A stretch of 64,000 nt of DNA from Atopsyche davidsoni (GCA_022113835.1 JAILWY010000018.1:9153001-9217000), one strand, 5' to 3'; positions 11,521 to 26,400 are shown, numbered from the stretch's first letter. Notes: generated from the sequence alone by a model not told the origin. Program-made: numbers and translations.

Positions 11521-12855
11521 TTAGTTGTATTATTGTAAAATTAAGCTTGTCGCTTGAATTATAGAGAATAGATTTATGACTGTTGTATCTTCCTTTCATA
11601 CAATCAATGATCTCTCATCTTTAATAATTATTTTTAATTAATCTTAATAAAAAAAATACCATAAAATAACATGACTGTATTTCATTTATTAATTAATTCA
11701 CCTATTTCCTAATATATCCCTCATATAATAAACAAAGATAAATTATTAAATCAATGTAATCTTACTTAAATAAATGAACAATTTTATTTTTAATTTAAAT
11801 TTAGATATTTAATATTTTTAATATATAATATATGTGATTAAGTAAAAGTTCAAATATTTTATATTTTGTCACTAAGAAGGTATATATTGAGTAATTTCTT
11901 ATATTATAAATTTTTAATGTAACTGTCCTCTTTTAAAAATTATTTTATTTATTATTTAATTGTTATATTACTTGCCATATTATTAAAAAGTACTCGCCCA
12001 CAAAAACCAAAAGCAATGCTCCTTTAATTTTATAATCTTTACAGCGTGTCAGGGGTCGTTTTCAACTGCTCTTAATATTATAGGCTGTTTACTGTGAAGG
12101 CACTCAGTCTTCTATTAATTACCAGTAGGTAGTATGCATTGATAGTAAGAGATGAATTGTATTAAAAACCATGGTTACTTCCACTTTATATGGCATTGAT
12201 GAAGTTGAGATGCTGACACACGGAACATTTCTGTGTTTACGCTTTGTAGACTGGGTTCGATGGATGATCGATGTGTGGCGGACCGTCCACCAAAGCAATA
12301 AAGCATTGCTTTCTCTCAAATAAACGGAACATACAATGTTCAGCTTTTAAATACTAATTATTTGTAAAAAAAATTATAATACACTCGCGGTGATAGTAAT
12401 AAGCCATTTGTGGAATTTATTGAGCCCATTTATATTCAATGCACAAAACCGTTTACCTTGAATCGGACTCAGAAAGTTCTTTGCCTGTTTTAATAACCCA
12501 AGTCGTATTTTCTATTTTCCGTATTTATAAGCTAGTTTCTATAATATATATGCATTTTCATTCATAATTGTATCAATCCAAATATATGTAATTAGATATT
12601 AATCATAATTAAATTTTAAAAAAACTTACATTTTTCGTTTTTTTTATACCTTAAACCGCACTTTATAACCGATAAAAGTGCTTAGCTTGATATTAAATGT
12701 TTTTAAAGCTGTATATTATATTTACGACTTTTACAAAAACATGCGTAGAATTGAAATAATTTGAATTCAGATAGATAGAAAATTAATTAAACTAATTAAT
12801 TTAACTAAATACAAAGACAAGTATTTTCTAAACTATTGTTAGTTATAAAATAATA
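11521..12855. other. AT-rich intergenic DNA, nothing recognised
   Basis: Very AT-rich, with frequent poly-A/T. No convincing open frame, RNA gene or structured repeat is seen. Confidence 0.5.
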
Positions 12856-13044
12856 ATATTTTTGAGTAAAATACTTGAGTGATTTTCCACGTGTTCGTTT
12901 TTATTTGTGACCGGTTTCGCCAACCTTTCACGTTGGCATTATCAAACACTCTGTTTGATAATGCCAACGTGAAAGGTTGGCGAAACCGGTCACAAATAAA
13001 ATCGAACATGTGGAAAATCACTCAAGTATTTTACTCAAAAATAT
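12856..13044. repeat. Foldback (near-perfect inverted repeat), 93-bp arms, 3-bp loop
   Basis: The arms 12856-12948 and 12952-13044 pair almost completely around the loop ctc at 12949-12951. Only a few mismatches are visible, such as CACGTG against CATGTG at the outer third. The right arm continues into 13045-13092, which matches, in inverted orientation, a diverged copy at 14361-14465. So this is a head-to-head duplication of part of a longer dispersed repeat, probably a MITE or the end of another transposable element. No coding capacity. Confidence 0.85.
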
Positions 13045-13092
13045 AAAAATGGAATTCCACCAAGTACTCTCTGTCAAAAATATTGAATTTCT

Positions 13093-14360
13093 TATAAAAT
13101 AATACTCAAATGATCTTATGTAAATATTAAAACTAATTTTAATTGTATTTATAATGCCGAAAATAAACATATAGTTATGATTAGGTGTTTGCATTATTCA
13201 GTTGTTATTTTTAACGTGCAATTTCATAGAAATTCTCCACACCTGGTAGCAAGCCAGCATAATAAACAAGCAACATTATGCGACTATATGGCACATTCGT
13301 ATGTTCAAACAATCACTTGCAATAAGTGAATACGCGCCGCACGATGAATGCGAGACTTTTGCCTAGAACCATTCATCTAAAAGTTTATACGCGTGGAGAA
13401 TCGCCTTTAAAAAGCGTTCAAATCTGAAAGAAAAAGCGAAAAACTGAAATTTTTCTGCGATTCGCGACGGCCTGGATCCGTCACGGTCGATGCAGAGAAG
13501 CAGCACGACCGGCCGCCCCGCCATTGTGCCCTCCGCGGGGGCGAAACTAATCGACGGGGCTTATTGTATCCAGCATTTCTTCGGTGGTTTTATAGTCCAG
13601 CAATATTTCTAAGGTCGTTATTTGTACAGATTTTATTTGTAATATTCTTGACAGTGAAAATATATGACAAATATAACGGACGCAAAGGCGACACACCTTT
13701 GAAACACACGTGTTCATCGTCTTACAAAATGTACGTAAAATTGTTTTTAATTTGATCTAATTCAAAAAAACGTTTTCTATGAATAATCGCGTTACAGTTC
13801 AATATGTTATATTTAATAGTTTTAACAATCAATATCTTGTATATTGTGGTTTATGATAAGAATAAAATATTGATTGCACCTATTGAGAGTTTTTCGAAGA
13901 GGCTAAAAAAAACTGAATTTTAAATGATATTACGAAATAAAAATATTAAACTATCATGTTTAACGTATTTATTATGGATTGCATGTTAAATAAGTAATTG
14001 TTTTCTCAATAATGTTATAATCAGATACAATTTCACAGACTATTGAAATTACGAAGATACACCCAAAAATCCTATTACTTGCCTACTGATTATTTAAACA
14101 CTATTGAACATCCTCGTGACTAAAGGTTTAGTGCCTAGGGCAGTAGACTTACGGAGAATTTCTACAACTAGCGTGAAAAAGCGTGAAAATTGAGTAACAT
14201 TACGCGTGCCACCTCTTCGGGCCGCCCATTAGACACGCTGTGTTGTATTAGAGCTGCAAGTAATTATGCATTCGTTCATGTGACGCGTGAAATCTACCCT
14301 TATCTGAAATTCCAAACTGTTACAAAATAAATTAATCAATGTATCGAACGTAATAAAATA
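13093..14360. other. Intergenic DNA with one GC-raised island (about 13435-13565)
   Basis: AT-rich except for 13435-13565, which is GC-rich, complex in sequence and without a sustained frame. It could be a regulatory module. No gene recognised. Confidence 0.4.
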
Positions 14361-14465
14361 ATCAATATTTTTGACTAAGAGTTCTTGATGGAATTTCACA
14401 TTAATACTTAAAATAAAATATTTGAGTGATTTATCCACATGTTCATTTTGTTAAAACCGGTCACC
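14361..14465. repeat. Diverged second copy of the 12.9-kb foldback family
   Basis: Reads like the reverse complement of about 12980-13092: shared blocks include tcaatatttttgac, tggaatt, tttgagtgattt, ccacatgttc and aaaccggtcac, with substitutions and small indels between them. It lacks the inverted second arm, so it is either a single-arm copy or a truncated one. Confidence 0.65.
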
Positions 14466-15663
14466 AATAAAAAAATAACATTTGTAAAAAAAAGTCATTA
14501 CATCAATGCTTTATACATTTGTACGATATATTATTATTAAAATAATTTTGCATTTATACGATTTATAGGTTGTGTATAAATACGTTCATATTAGAGGCAT
14601 ATTCAAGAATTTTTAACAATCTCTAACAATGGCTCCAGTACCATAACGTAAACGTCAGAATATAACATTCAAGAACGTAGTATTTATTATATAAAAACAA
14701 CCAAAACCTACGTTAACATTTCAAGCTTATGTTTTTATATTAAATAGGATTTTTACGTATGTTTTTAGTTAGAATTCAACGGCACCATATACTAATGCCC
14801 CAAATATATTCTAGTTTTGAAAATACAATAAATTATAAAAATAAATAAATAATAATACAATTTAATGACAATGGAGATGAATGTGAAAGGAAAGATTTTC
14901 GTTAGATTTAGTTTTATACATATTTTTTTTAATTATCAAATAAAAATTACCCTTATTGGATGTGTGTTAGCTCAATTTGATGCTTATACAATTTAAAGTA
15001 CATAAGAATTTCTTAAAAAATACCCTCAAATCACAAGCGGTATCTTATAATCAGCCGTTACTTCATGCCAATAAGAAGAATTACGTTTAAACATGTTCCC
15101 GATGAGACGAAAACTTCATATTGCATTACACGCCACCCAAAGAAGCGAGCCGCCGTGACCGGCGCCCATTTATCATGAATTCAAATCACATACAATTAAA
15201 GCGGTTTTTATCCTGGCAGAATGGGATTCGGGAAGGTCATTCAATGAAAATTTCACTAAATGGGCAGGAAATCGCAGCGATATGTCCGATTCGCGACGCT
15301 CCCGGACTCCAGTACAATCATTTTTACAATTTCTGTATTCATGGCGGGCCGCTTCATAACAATCTTTTGGAGTGTTGGAACGGTCTTGTTAACAATGGGG
15401 ATAGGATTCTTGAGCTGACGAATAAAGTACGTTCAGCAAGAAAATACACTCTTGTTAAAAATAGTTCAAATAATTAGTATGGTTTTATGTTATTGATTTA
15501 ATTCGAAAAAAAAACTTTGAAGATATTTTATTTAATAGAAGTCTCAAAAGATGAATGAAAATGTTTCAATAATTTAAGAGGCAAAAATTAATATATGATA
15601 TGATATGGAAGCTTTTGTTACTAAATAAAATATTTATTTATGACCAAAAAGTGTTATTCTATT

Positions 15664-15666
<3 letters not shown>
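14466..15666. other. Intergenic DNA with an isolated less-AT-rich block at about 15120-15430
   Basis: The block at 15120-15430 is more balanced in composition than its surroundings. It has a 118-codon frame on the + strand whose translation shows no recognisable domain, splice partners or promoter. I treat it as a possible conserved non-coding element or old repeat rather than a gene. The rest is AT-rich. Confidence 0.35.

Positions 15667-15744
<78 letters not shown>
15667..15744. repeat. (TA)n microsatellite grading into (TG)n
   Basis: About 65 bp of uninterrupted AT dinucleotides followed by a few TG units. The Ile-Tyr frames through it are artefacts. Confidence 0.95.
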
Positions 15745-18700
15745 AGCACGTGCAGGAATGCTTGCCAGTTCTGTCGGAGCAGGGTATAGTCGTCTCCACA
15801 ATGGGCGGCACTCTTTGGGAAGCTCGGTTGCTCTGCACAGGATCCACGCGGCACACTACTTGTGTCTAGTGGAGGCCGACAAAGCTAAGGCGCCTTAGAT
15901 TGTCCAAATGAAAAGACACGGACAATTTTTATTTTGTCGGTGCACCGAAAAGGACACATAAAATAAATGGACAACAGACCATAAACCTCGACTCAAAGTG
16001 TACAGTGGGTAGTTGATAGATAGAAAAATCTATAATATGAATATGAATAAAATATGTACATTGAGTTTGTAAAATCTACATTTCGATCTAAATACTTGAC
16101 TTTCGCAATGAAATCTAGTTGCTGCAGTGGTTAGATTTGTGAGTTTCGCTGCTTAGTCTCCAACTCAGATTCCATGTCTCAAGAAAACCGAGATACATTT
16201 TTATTATTTTTAAAAATATTTTTAAGTTGATACATGTCTTGACACATGCTTTGTTACATGTAAACAAACAGAAAATCAGTTTTATAAAAAAACCACAAGT
16301 ATATTATTATACATAAAGTTAAATTTAAAAATTCTATATATATAAATTTCCATAGCTGTACACTTCCCCCGCAAGGGTCTGATTCCCATTGTCTTGTTAG
16401 GGTTTTGTACAAAAAATAACCGAGCGGAATAGGCGACCAAAATAATTCGTCACACCCTGGCGACAAATAGAAGCACTGACAATGGCGTATTTTAAATGGG
16501 TGTTCCTCACTAAAATTAATCAAAGGGATCTCGAGTCGAAAATTATAATAAGTTGTATTTTAAGTTCTTACAACGAAGCTCGGATCTTTTATGGTTGTTT
16601 TAATGATTAAATAAGTACATAAGTTATGTCTAATCATAAAAAGACATTAAAATATATGTATCAACTAATACTACTTCCATTCAACAAAAAACTACCTGGA
16701 AAGCAGTAAGTAATTGAGATTGGTGTAAATTATTTAAATTTAAAGTAAATACTAATACTATGATTCCAAACCAATCACCACATATGCGTGTCAGTAGTCT
16801 GATGAATTGGTATATAAAATTTTATTCATGTTTAAAAATAATTGTTTATGCTGTCAAATTAATTTGAGAATTTATTTAATTTTTAAATCTTTACAAAAAA
16901 ACTGCAAATACATATTTTAAAAAAAATTATAATTGTGACCAAAAATCTGATATTTATAGGTATCAATCTATTATTGAATTCATCCTGGATAAAAAATATA
17001 CCATTTTTAATAATATAAAAAGCATTCTACTATAAACCCCGAAAAGAAAAAAAACTTCATAGGGATAACAAAGGAGTGGCCAGTTCTGGTGTTTTTGACC
17101 TTTCAAACAACCTATACACACCCTTATGGTGCTTTGAAAAGTCGCCTCTTGCTCAGGTACATAATAGGAGATTCTTCCCTATATTCGCCCGAAATTCTGT
17201 TGAGTACTTACGTTGAATTCTCTCTCATCCCGTTGGTATAATGTTGACAATAAATGGTTCGAACACGTGTTTAAATGGCCACTTTAAAAATGCCTGCATT
17301 ATTTCCCTTTAAATATTTTTGGTTGAATTTTTTTTTTTTTGGCTGAGTACAGTTATTCAAATAGAAAACTACAAGAAATAGAATATGGACAGTTGAAAAA
17401 AAAATGTGAGCTTAAATCGACTTTTTAGAAGCGCCCATAAGATTTCCACCATTTAAATATTTATGTTGTTTTTATAATTTAATTTCAATTAATTTATGTA
17501 TATTTCTTTTCTGTTTCATTCGTTAAAATTAAGAAATTCTTAAATTAATCACCTGTTTAGGAAATAAAAAAATTGTAGGTAAAAATCATACTGTAAAAAA
17601 CAAAAAAAAAAAATAATAAATTTAATGCTGATATATATTTTATTTTAAATAAAAATGAGGTGAATAGTTTTCTCTTGAAGTGTCTGTCCCTATACCTGTC
17701 TTCCATGCCCTCTGGGCCGCAGTAATCTCTTCGTGCAGTTTGTTACAGATTCACACTTAGCACCACTGAAAAAGGCGTTACTTCTTTGTCATGATCGGAA
17801 TGGTTTCCGATAGGAGTTTCTTCCCTCGGAGCGAGATTGCCAAATCCAACCCTCGAGAACAAAGCATCCCTTACAAAAGAGCACCCCCGCTGGGCTATAC
17901 GGGCTCATTATGTGAAGGGCAGTTAAGAAGATCTCGAATTCGTTAGGAGATATATTATTCTCCACGTGGGCGTAAACTTATTTTTTTATTATTGCTGTTT
18001 GGCCAAGTTCTCAAAGCATTTCTATTGCGTTGTGCTCGAAGGCAAGTAGGGGGTTTTCGTGGGATGGACGCGAGTGATTGTCGTTTTATATCGATTGTAT
18101 TTCTAAATATGGTCTCACCTTTGAAGATTTTCTTTAGAAGTGACCATCGTTTATTATCGGTGGTTCAAAGAAGCCTTTGATATTCTTCCAGACTCATCTA
18201 AATGAGGATATTTATAATCACCGTAACTGATAACAGGTATATATATATATCGTTTTATTGACATACAAAGTAATCATATATTTCTTAAAAATAATCCGTA
18301 TTTCAAAATACCGAATATGAAAAATCAAATACTTGAAGTAATAAATTCTCTTTAAGTGGAAAGTGCAAAAAGCTCCACATTCTCTCAGAATATTTCAATG
18401 AGAGGGGAGAGCACTTGTTGAGTTTTTATCACAGATTTCTTGAACCAGTCAAGTGGCGAGTCCACAGGCTTAAAGCTTTCCACATTTTGTCGTTGTTTGT
18501 TTTTCGCCACCATGTTTGCTGAGATATCACACAGAAGTGGTAGTATCCTGTACCAATAAATACATTTACAAACGACCGGCCCCGCAGTTTGCGCGGTCGA
18601 AAAGTCTCCGAGAAAGGCTGGAAGGAACTGTTTGTTCATCACTTAGTCGGAAATGCGTTTAACAAACAACAATGTGCAGCGGCTTAGGATATTAAATATT

Positions 18701-21700
18701 ATCCAGGTGGTTGGGTCAGCGTTGAGATGAATCGCTAATACAATAATAACATGGTCTATTAAAGGGGCTACTCGCGTGACTGGGAAAGCCATTCAGTCGT
18801 GACGAAGGTAGAATGAACGAAATAATTTTATGCAACTAATATATTTTTTTATGCATACTCATACATCCACTATTATGAATAAATAATAGCGCTCCAATCA
18901 TCTATTTTAAAATACTGAATTTTGTCTAAACATGAAATTTATCAAACTTTCTTGTCAGCTTGACCATTTATCTTTTAATAATATTTAATTACATTTTAGA
19001 CATTTTCCAAAATAAACATGTAAATACAAAGATTTGATTTCTCTTCACAATGAATTATCCTTATGATAGCCGTTATACAGAATACAACCAAACCAGATAT
19101 TTTTACTCTATAAAGTTATTAGGTCTCTAAACGATTATTAAACATTTAATATTGTAAGGTTTTTAAAATTAATTTTAGGTGGTTTTTAATAAAACATGTT
19201 ATAACTTACTTTTAACGTTAAATGTTTTTTTACTAAATACTACAGCTCCATTTTTGAAGCGTGCTGTTGGTTACTTTGACAACTGACAACCACTATTAGT
19301 TAAAACCAGAATTAGTTTTATAGAAAACATATTCAGACACAAAATAAGTACTTTGTGTGTTTAAAAAAACTCTATCTATTCAGAAAAACAAATATTTATG
19401 TGTTTACATCACTGACAAAGCACTTAAACATAAAGTCTCATTTTACATCTTCCCAGAAACCGATTCATGCTCTACAAAATTAAATCAATCAAACCGATCC
19501 TTGTTGTTGTGTTGTTATTTCTATCTACACAGTTGCTATTGAATTGTCCCCACGTGTGCACCAGAATTTTCCCTACATAATGCACGAGTAGATAACAACT
19601 CCACAGGTTCCGGACGATTAGTGTCCCATAATGTTATATCTTAGTAAATCTAGTTCCCGCTGCCACCTATGTGGTTCTATTTACTTTTATTATACAAAGA
19701 AGCTTTTGACTTCCAAGCACGAGTTTTCTCGGTATTTTTTTTTTTACCTCTCACATACATTCAAAAGCACTTACATTGAGCTACTTCTACAGTTCGATTG
19801 AACTGTTCTTGTACAAACTTTTTAGACATTGTTGTCTAAATCCGCAGGTTAGAAGTTGACATAGTTATTAGGTATATTTACGTAGGATTCAACATTTAGC
19901 GGTTTATATATTTATGATCAAATATTGATTGCTATTTTAAGTGGTAAAATTAATTAAATTGTGTCACAACAATTTACTATTTGTAAATATAACTAAACAG
20001 ATTTTAAAAATCGTTTCAGAAAAAATTGTTTTATAATGCTTACTAAATTTTAAAGAACGTTGTTCTTTGGATTATATTTAGAATTTATATTTCAATTATG
20101 GACAAAGCTTAGGTCCAACTTGTATTCACAAAATCATAATAACAAAATAAATAAATGTGTTCAAAATTGACAGCAAAACTTATTTAAAAATAACAAAAGG
20201 GCACGAGCAGCTAACCAAACATTGGCCTTAGATCTTAGGATCAAAAAGGATCCCAAAAGATCAAGTTTGAAGGTTTAAAGAGCCTCCAGCCCCAAGTCGG
20301 CGGTATACCAAAATAAGGGGTGCGACGCTTCACCCTCTAAAGGTAGCAAAAATTCAAGAAAAAAACACCAGAAATCTTATTTTTAAACTCATCGCTTTAA
20401 TTTTTCATAAGCTGGGATAAATTTCAATTTTAATTTACTTTTTCTGAGCATATAAATTTAAAGTCATCGATTGAATGAATACTAAGCTGTATAACTATAT
20501 CAATTAAAAATCGTATTATCCTACTTTTTACACCTAAAATAAAATTACGCTGAATATAAGCCATTTGGCTTTTAAGCTCATTTCAAAAATATATATTGTT
20601 AATAACGACATGATTTTATTGTGTGCTAGTATTTAAAATTGTAAATAAAAGGTTATTTTATTATGAAAACATAAAAATTATTACTCCTCTTTAATAATTT
20701 TGGAAATGACACACCAATTATCACATCTTAAAAATATAACTAAATCTTAAAAGTAAGTTCTATAAAAAAAGAAAGAAAGATGAAATAACAAAAGACCTAA
20801 TTTTGTTTTTGGCTCGAGCTAAATCTATTGTCTGTTTCTTTTATCTTGCGACGTACTTTTGTAGAGGCTCCCTTTATTGTCACATAAATGATGTTTTTAT
20901 GGAAGGCACACTAACCTGCCACGAGGAGTTTTACAATCCATTGTATGGTGAGTAGAGATTCAATAAAACAATTTAGGTAAGTAGTCCTTCTGGATGACTT
21001 CACTAACAACTTGTGGCTTGAGACAATACGGCTGCGTGTATAACAATAAATAATGTGGTGGTCAACCGTACATAAACAAGAAGGAAGACCAATGGAAGTT
21101 TCTTTCTTTGGGAAATACTTTTTTCCAAGAAAGGTCCCTAATATTAAAAAAATATAACGACAAAATTAGGTAACACCAAATTTTTTCAAGTAATGCCATT
21201 TATTAACAATTTTCAGTCCAATTAATTAATTAAGACTTGTAACTATAGTATAAATCTAAATGACCTAAATCACACGAAAACATAATTTTATTTTGATTTA
21301 TAAACAAAGTAAATACTACACATCGAAAAATAATTAAAATTTTATAAAAAATAAAATAAATAGAAACATAAATAAGTCAAAAAACCTACTTAAATACAGG
21401 GTATTTTTTTTTCTTTTTAATAATAACACACAGTAATAAAGTAATTAAATGTAACTATTTTCAAAATGACGCTGTGTAGTAGTAGACAATAGTAGTATAA
21501 AATGTACAAATACAATTACCTTCAACATTAATTATGACTAGCATGGGGTTTATGCATGCAGAAAATCAATTTTTTTTTATGAAACAAATTTTTATAAGCA
21601 AAAACAGTAAACATTATATTCCTTGATAATTAAAAATCATTTTGTCATTACGACATCAATTTACTCAGGCAGGCGTACCTCATTCTAGCAGTATAAAATA

Positions 21701-23126
21701 TTACTTCCCAGTGAATTATTTCATAAAATAAGTTTCAGTTTAGTATATTCTGACATACAATTAAATTTGATTTAAGCACAATTCAATTCTCTCGGAACAT
21801 TTGTCCACAAAACTGTTGTACGGGTAGTATAATCCGCACAGAAATATAAGATTAAAAACGAACAACAACTATCTATTATATTAAAAATGCTCTATAGATG
21901 GTGAAATTTTCACGGTTGACTTGGTGACGTCGCAAGAATAAGAATCTCTATGTAACCAAATATCTACACAAATAGAGGGTCTACATAATGTTTGTTATAT
22001 GTATTAGAGAAAAAAACGCTTCCTTCGTAATCAGTGAAGTGAAATCATTTCATATAATAAAGAAAAGTAAATATTGAATCATATTATAGGCTGCCTACTA
22101 CAAAACAGTATTATTTTTTAATCTATCTTTAAAAAATATATATTAGAAATGTATTTTTGGCAAAACTACAAAATAATTATTTAAGTCATTAAGATTTTTA
22201 CTCGGATAAGTAAAAGAAATAGTTTTGATAAATTTAAACTTATCATTTAAAAAAAAACAGATATTATGACATAATTCCCAATTTAAAAAATTTCAGTTTT
22301 TTAATTGTGTTGTGTTTATTATTAACCCTTAGTGTTCGTAAGGACTATGTACTACGTAGTCCACAAAACCATGAAAAGATGAAACACGTGCGTGTTCAAA
22401 AACCCCAGATCAGACCGTAGATAACGATACTGTAAGCCCCATACAAGTAGCGGAGAATACTTTTCTATACTTTTCTAGTTGTTACTTACCGAGTATAGAA
22501 TGACAATACTATTGTAGAATTAGGTGGGCGATACCGAGCTTTGATGTTTTCTATAGGTGGATTCTTTTATCTCATCAAACACAATAAAGCGCAGCGCAAT
22601 TCTGTCGTATCTGGATGAAATTGATTTGTATGGAATTAAACCACTCTATAATGTTATTATCCAAAAGTGTTTTATATGTGAAGGCCAAACGTTATTTTTC
22701 AATCAGTTCAATTAATTATTTTTATAAGGTAATGCACAAAAACTTTTCGCATAACAAAACACAAAAACGTTTTATTATGTAATGCTTTCTACATATTACC
22801 AACATTCATCAATTATGTTGTGAATACAAATAAAAATTTTAAATTCCATGAAACAAAATAAATGTAATTTATTTATAGCGATTTATTGAAAACAAAAAAT
22901 ATATAAAGTAAAGGTGGAAAATACCCTTTTAATTTTTTTTAAGGTTTGCTGAATTTAAAGATAGCCAGACGGTAAAAGTAAATTGAATTCAATGCAGTTT
23001 GGTAAATAGACGATCTTCTCTTGAAAGCCATTGAATATTTGTAATCAATAGAAATATTTTACCCAAGTATCAAATATAAATTCTATTCAATTCTATCATT
23101 CATTGGGTTGTATTTACTTTTAATTT
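15745..23126. other. Gene desert with probable remnants of old repeats
   Basis: No credible exon. Stretches of more balanced composition at about 15750-15900, 16100-16200, 17040-17240, 17690-17940, 18385-18640 and 20180-20345 may be decayed transposable elements or regulatory DNA. At 16110-16190 a segment has box-A-like (ctgcagtggttag) and loosely box-B-like (agattccatg) pieces, as in tRNA-derived SINEs, but the match is poor. At 22322-22370 a TTAA followed by CCCTTAG and an imperfect palindrome resembles a piggyBac-type end; no opposite end was found. Confidence 0.4.
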
Positions 23127-23274
23127 AAAGTAAATACAAATAATAAAAATTCAATATTTAAAGTAAATGCTTTACATAAATTATATTTATTTTTGTATAT
23201 TTATAAATAAATAAATATGTTTATAAATATATTATATTTATATATATATATATGTATATGTATATAAATAAATA

Positions 23275-23324
<50 letters not shown>

Positions 23325-23414
23325 TAATATAATATATTTATATATATACAAAAATAAATATAATTTATGTTAAGTATTTACTTTAAATATTGAATTTTTA
23401 TTACTTTTACTTTT
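23127..23414. repeat. AT-rich inverted repeat around a (TA)n core
   Basis: Arms at about 23127-23200 and 23345-23414 are near-complementary, sharing aaaaattcaatatttaaagt and its complement. They flank a (TA)n core, longest at about 23276-23320. It may be an AT-rich foldback element with an expanded microsatellite. Another short (TA)n lies at 23419-23438. Confidence 0.75.
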
Positions 23415-26400
23415 TTTATATATATATATATATATATAAATAAATATCATTTTTATATATATATATATAAATATGTTGTGACAAATGTGTATAGAAAAAT
23501 GTTTAGAGAGATGTCAGTGCTTAATAATAAATATATCTAAAAGTGTATTTAATTTTTATGTTATTTCAAATATTTCATCCAAATACAAACCTCGGTAAAA
23601 CTGATATTTAGTAAAAGAATCACACAAAGCACGTGGAAGTGTGCAAAGCACAAAAGCTTCTAAGGTAGGCCATTGAATTGGTTTTCCTTTCACGAAACCT
23701 TTATAAGACGTTGAGCCTTTAAAATAACAAGTGTTTGCTCCAATGATTATCAACAATATCTCATTATTCCCCGGGCGGATCACAGCGCTGCAAAGGAGAT
23801 TTGGATGGATATTTACTATCCATATGGTATGCGATTCTTTCTTGTTTTGATGATTTTGCAATTTTTTGTCGAAAGAAAAATAACGTTCGACGTTTTCATT
23901 TTGCCGAATTCTAACGGGTTATTTAAAAAAAAAAAACTAGATAAATAATAATATATTGTGAAAAAATGACCGTAGGTATATAATATATTTCTGAAAATCT
24001 AAATCATATTATTGGGCACCCAAACATAATAACCATTTATATTTAGAAGAAGAAATCTTAAAGTCTTTTATGAAAGAGTCAACTGTAAATTAAAATGTAA
24101 ACCCAATCAAATAAAACAAAAGTATTTTTTACTCTTCACATAGTCTCATATAATACAAATATCTATATTTTAAGTCATCATGATGCAATTTTTTATTTGA
24201 TACTCAAACTGATAAGTCAAATACTTTTCGTTTCCTGTTAAAATAAACATGTAACAAAAAACAATTAATATTGAAAAACTACGATATTCAATTTAAAATA
24301 GTCATTTGATAAAAAAAATATTTAATTATACACCAGCATTAGATTTTGAAATAAAAGCCTGCGCGTATAAACATTCTAACTTTATATTTATTGTGTTTAA
24401 AAAATCGTACAGCAAATACAATTTAAATGTTGTTTCAATAAAAATACGCTAAGCACAGTGTCCCGTCCACTCGGCTCATTAGCTGCTCGCTCTACTCCTA
24501 AAGGCGACCCTAAGGTGCACTAAATTTCATGACACGTTGCTTCTTTGCGCAAATAATACTTTCTATAGACTCTTAGTAAATCGCAATTAAATATTCGCTC
24601 GGGTGATTGTCCAAACAACCGAATCTCTTTTCAGATATTTTTTGTATGTATTCTTGGTAGTTTGATTCTCAATAGAGCAAGAATATCGTTTTGTCGTAAA
24701 CTGGCCTTTAGGTGAGTTCTTGATGACAGTTTAAGGTCTTTATAAAGTTGCCGTGACATATGGAAGCTACAAAAATGCACTTAATTATGAATAAGAAGCC
24801 GCCAACTAGAAACCGTTTTTAACTTTATAACATAGAATAAATAAAGAAAAGAATAAAGAAATATTCAAACAGGGACATAATAGACCGTCACAGTATATTC
24901 AACTATTTTTGACAAATGAATTACTAGAATAAAAATACAACTTATTTATTGGTGTTGGATATGTTTATACCTTAATAAAATATTTTAGTCAAATAAAATT
25001 ATTATGGCCAGAAAAACTGTACTATCTTCTCGAAGGATATTTTTAACAAAGAATCATTGATATTTCTGTAAGTATTTTTTTTTACTGTGACATTAAATTA
25101 TTATATTTTTTTAAGTGTCATCTACCTTTTAAAGCCCTTCAAAGACTATAGAATCGAAGGCTTAGAGAAAAGTTTTATTCAACACACGCTACTCAGAATA
25201 AAATGGTCACAATGATCGAAGGGCACAAAGCCAATCACACAATTTAACCTCGACCTACCCACACCTCGCCTTTAAAGCATTATGCATTCTTACCCCAAAC
25301 ATCCCCCTAAATTTATTTCTTTAAATATCTTAGGCAGGTATTAAGAAATAGAGAACAGCACAGTAACTTTAAAATTTACAAGTTACATCTTAATAAATGG
25401 AATGTTAAAGTTAAATTTTGATTAAATTATATATTTTAAAATTTTTATTCATAAAGGCATCGCTAAGATTTAAGAATAATAATCGTTCATCTGTCTTATG
25501 TCAATAGAAAAAAATACGACTTAACTGTAAATTTAGAGTCATAACTCATATATATTTATATTTCTATAGTACAACTATTATTGTCCAGCATGTTCATTTA
25601 TTTCATGTTATTTTACCTGTTAATCTGAAATTTTTAAACATAGATAAGTAGTCTGTAGAAATAAAATAAGTATTTTGATAATTTGAGTTTAACTTGATCA
25701 TTTTAATAATTTACTCTTCAAATGGTTTTACGAGTTATATTTCTTCTCCTCGCAGTCAATACTAAAATGACGAAGGACCATAACATTCTAAAAAAAGTCA
25801 AAATCTGAACAAAGAATCTCCTCTACCTATGAAATAATGTGAAATAAAGTATACAAGACCGATATATTTATTACGGACGCCATTTGTCCCGCAACAAAAG
25901 ATACCTTTAGCGTGCCAACTTCTATCAATCTTATTTTGTAAATGATAGAAAATACAGCACAAATCTATCAGCGGACAAAGTCGAGAAGGGCTCTGCATAT
26001 AAAAACGTGGCATTTTATCAGAAGACGAGAATTCAAATAGAAAAAATTATACATTCACTGGACGGCTAAATTTATAATATTATAGAATTCATAGTTTTAT
26101 TTTTATATAAACATACAAAAATTTAAATTAATAATGAATCGTGAAAGTCAATATTATGAAATATTAAGGATATATTTGTACTCAATTTAATTTGCAAGTA
26201 ATAATAATGCTTAAGTTCGGTAATAAGTCACTCATGTGGAGTTTAAAAAAAAAATAGTTTATTCTCAAGGCAGACAATAAACACATGAGCCATTGAAGTT
26301 TGTATGTTTTATTTCGTAAATGTCCATGAAACAACATATTAACGGTGTCAGAACTCGCTGAAGGTTCTTGAAATTGGAGATTTCCTCTGGTGGCGCATTC

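Noticed and set aside
15121..15477. 118-codon + strand frame
   Set aside because: Better balanced composition made it tempting, but there is no domain, promoter or exon partner.
16105..16190. tRNA-like or SINE-like segment
   Set aside because: Box A resembles a Pol III promoter but box B is poor and no cloverleaf can be drawn.
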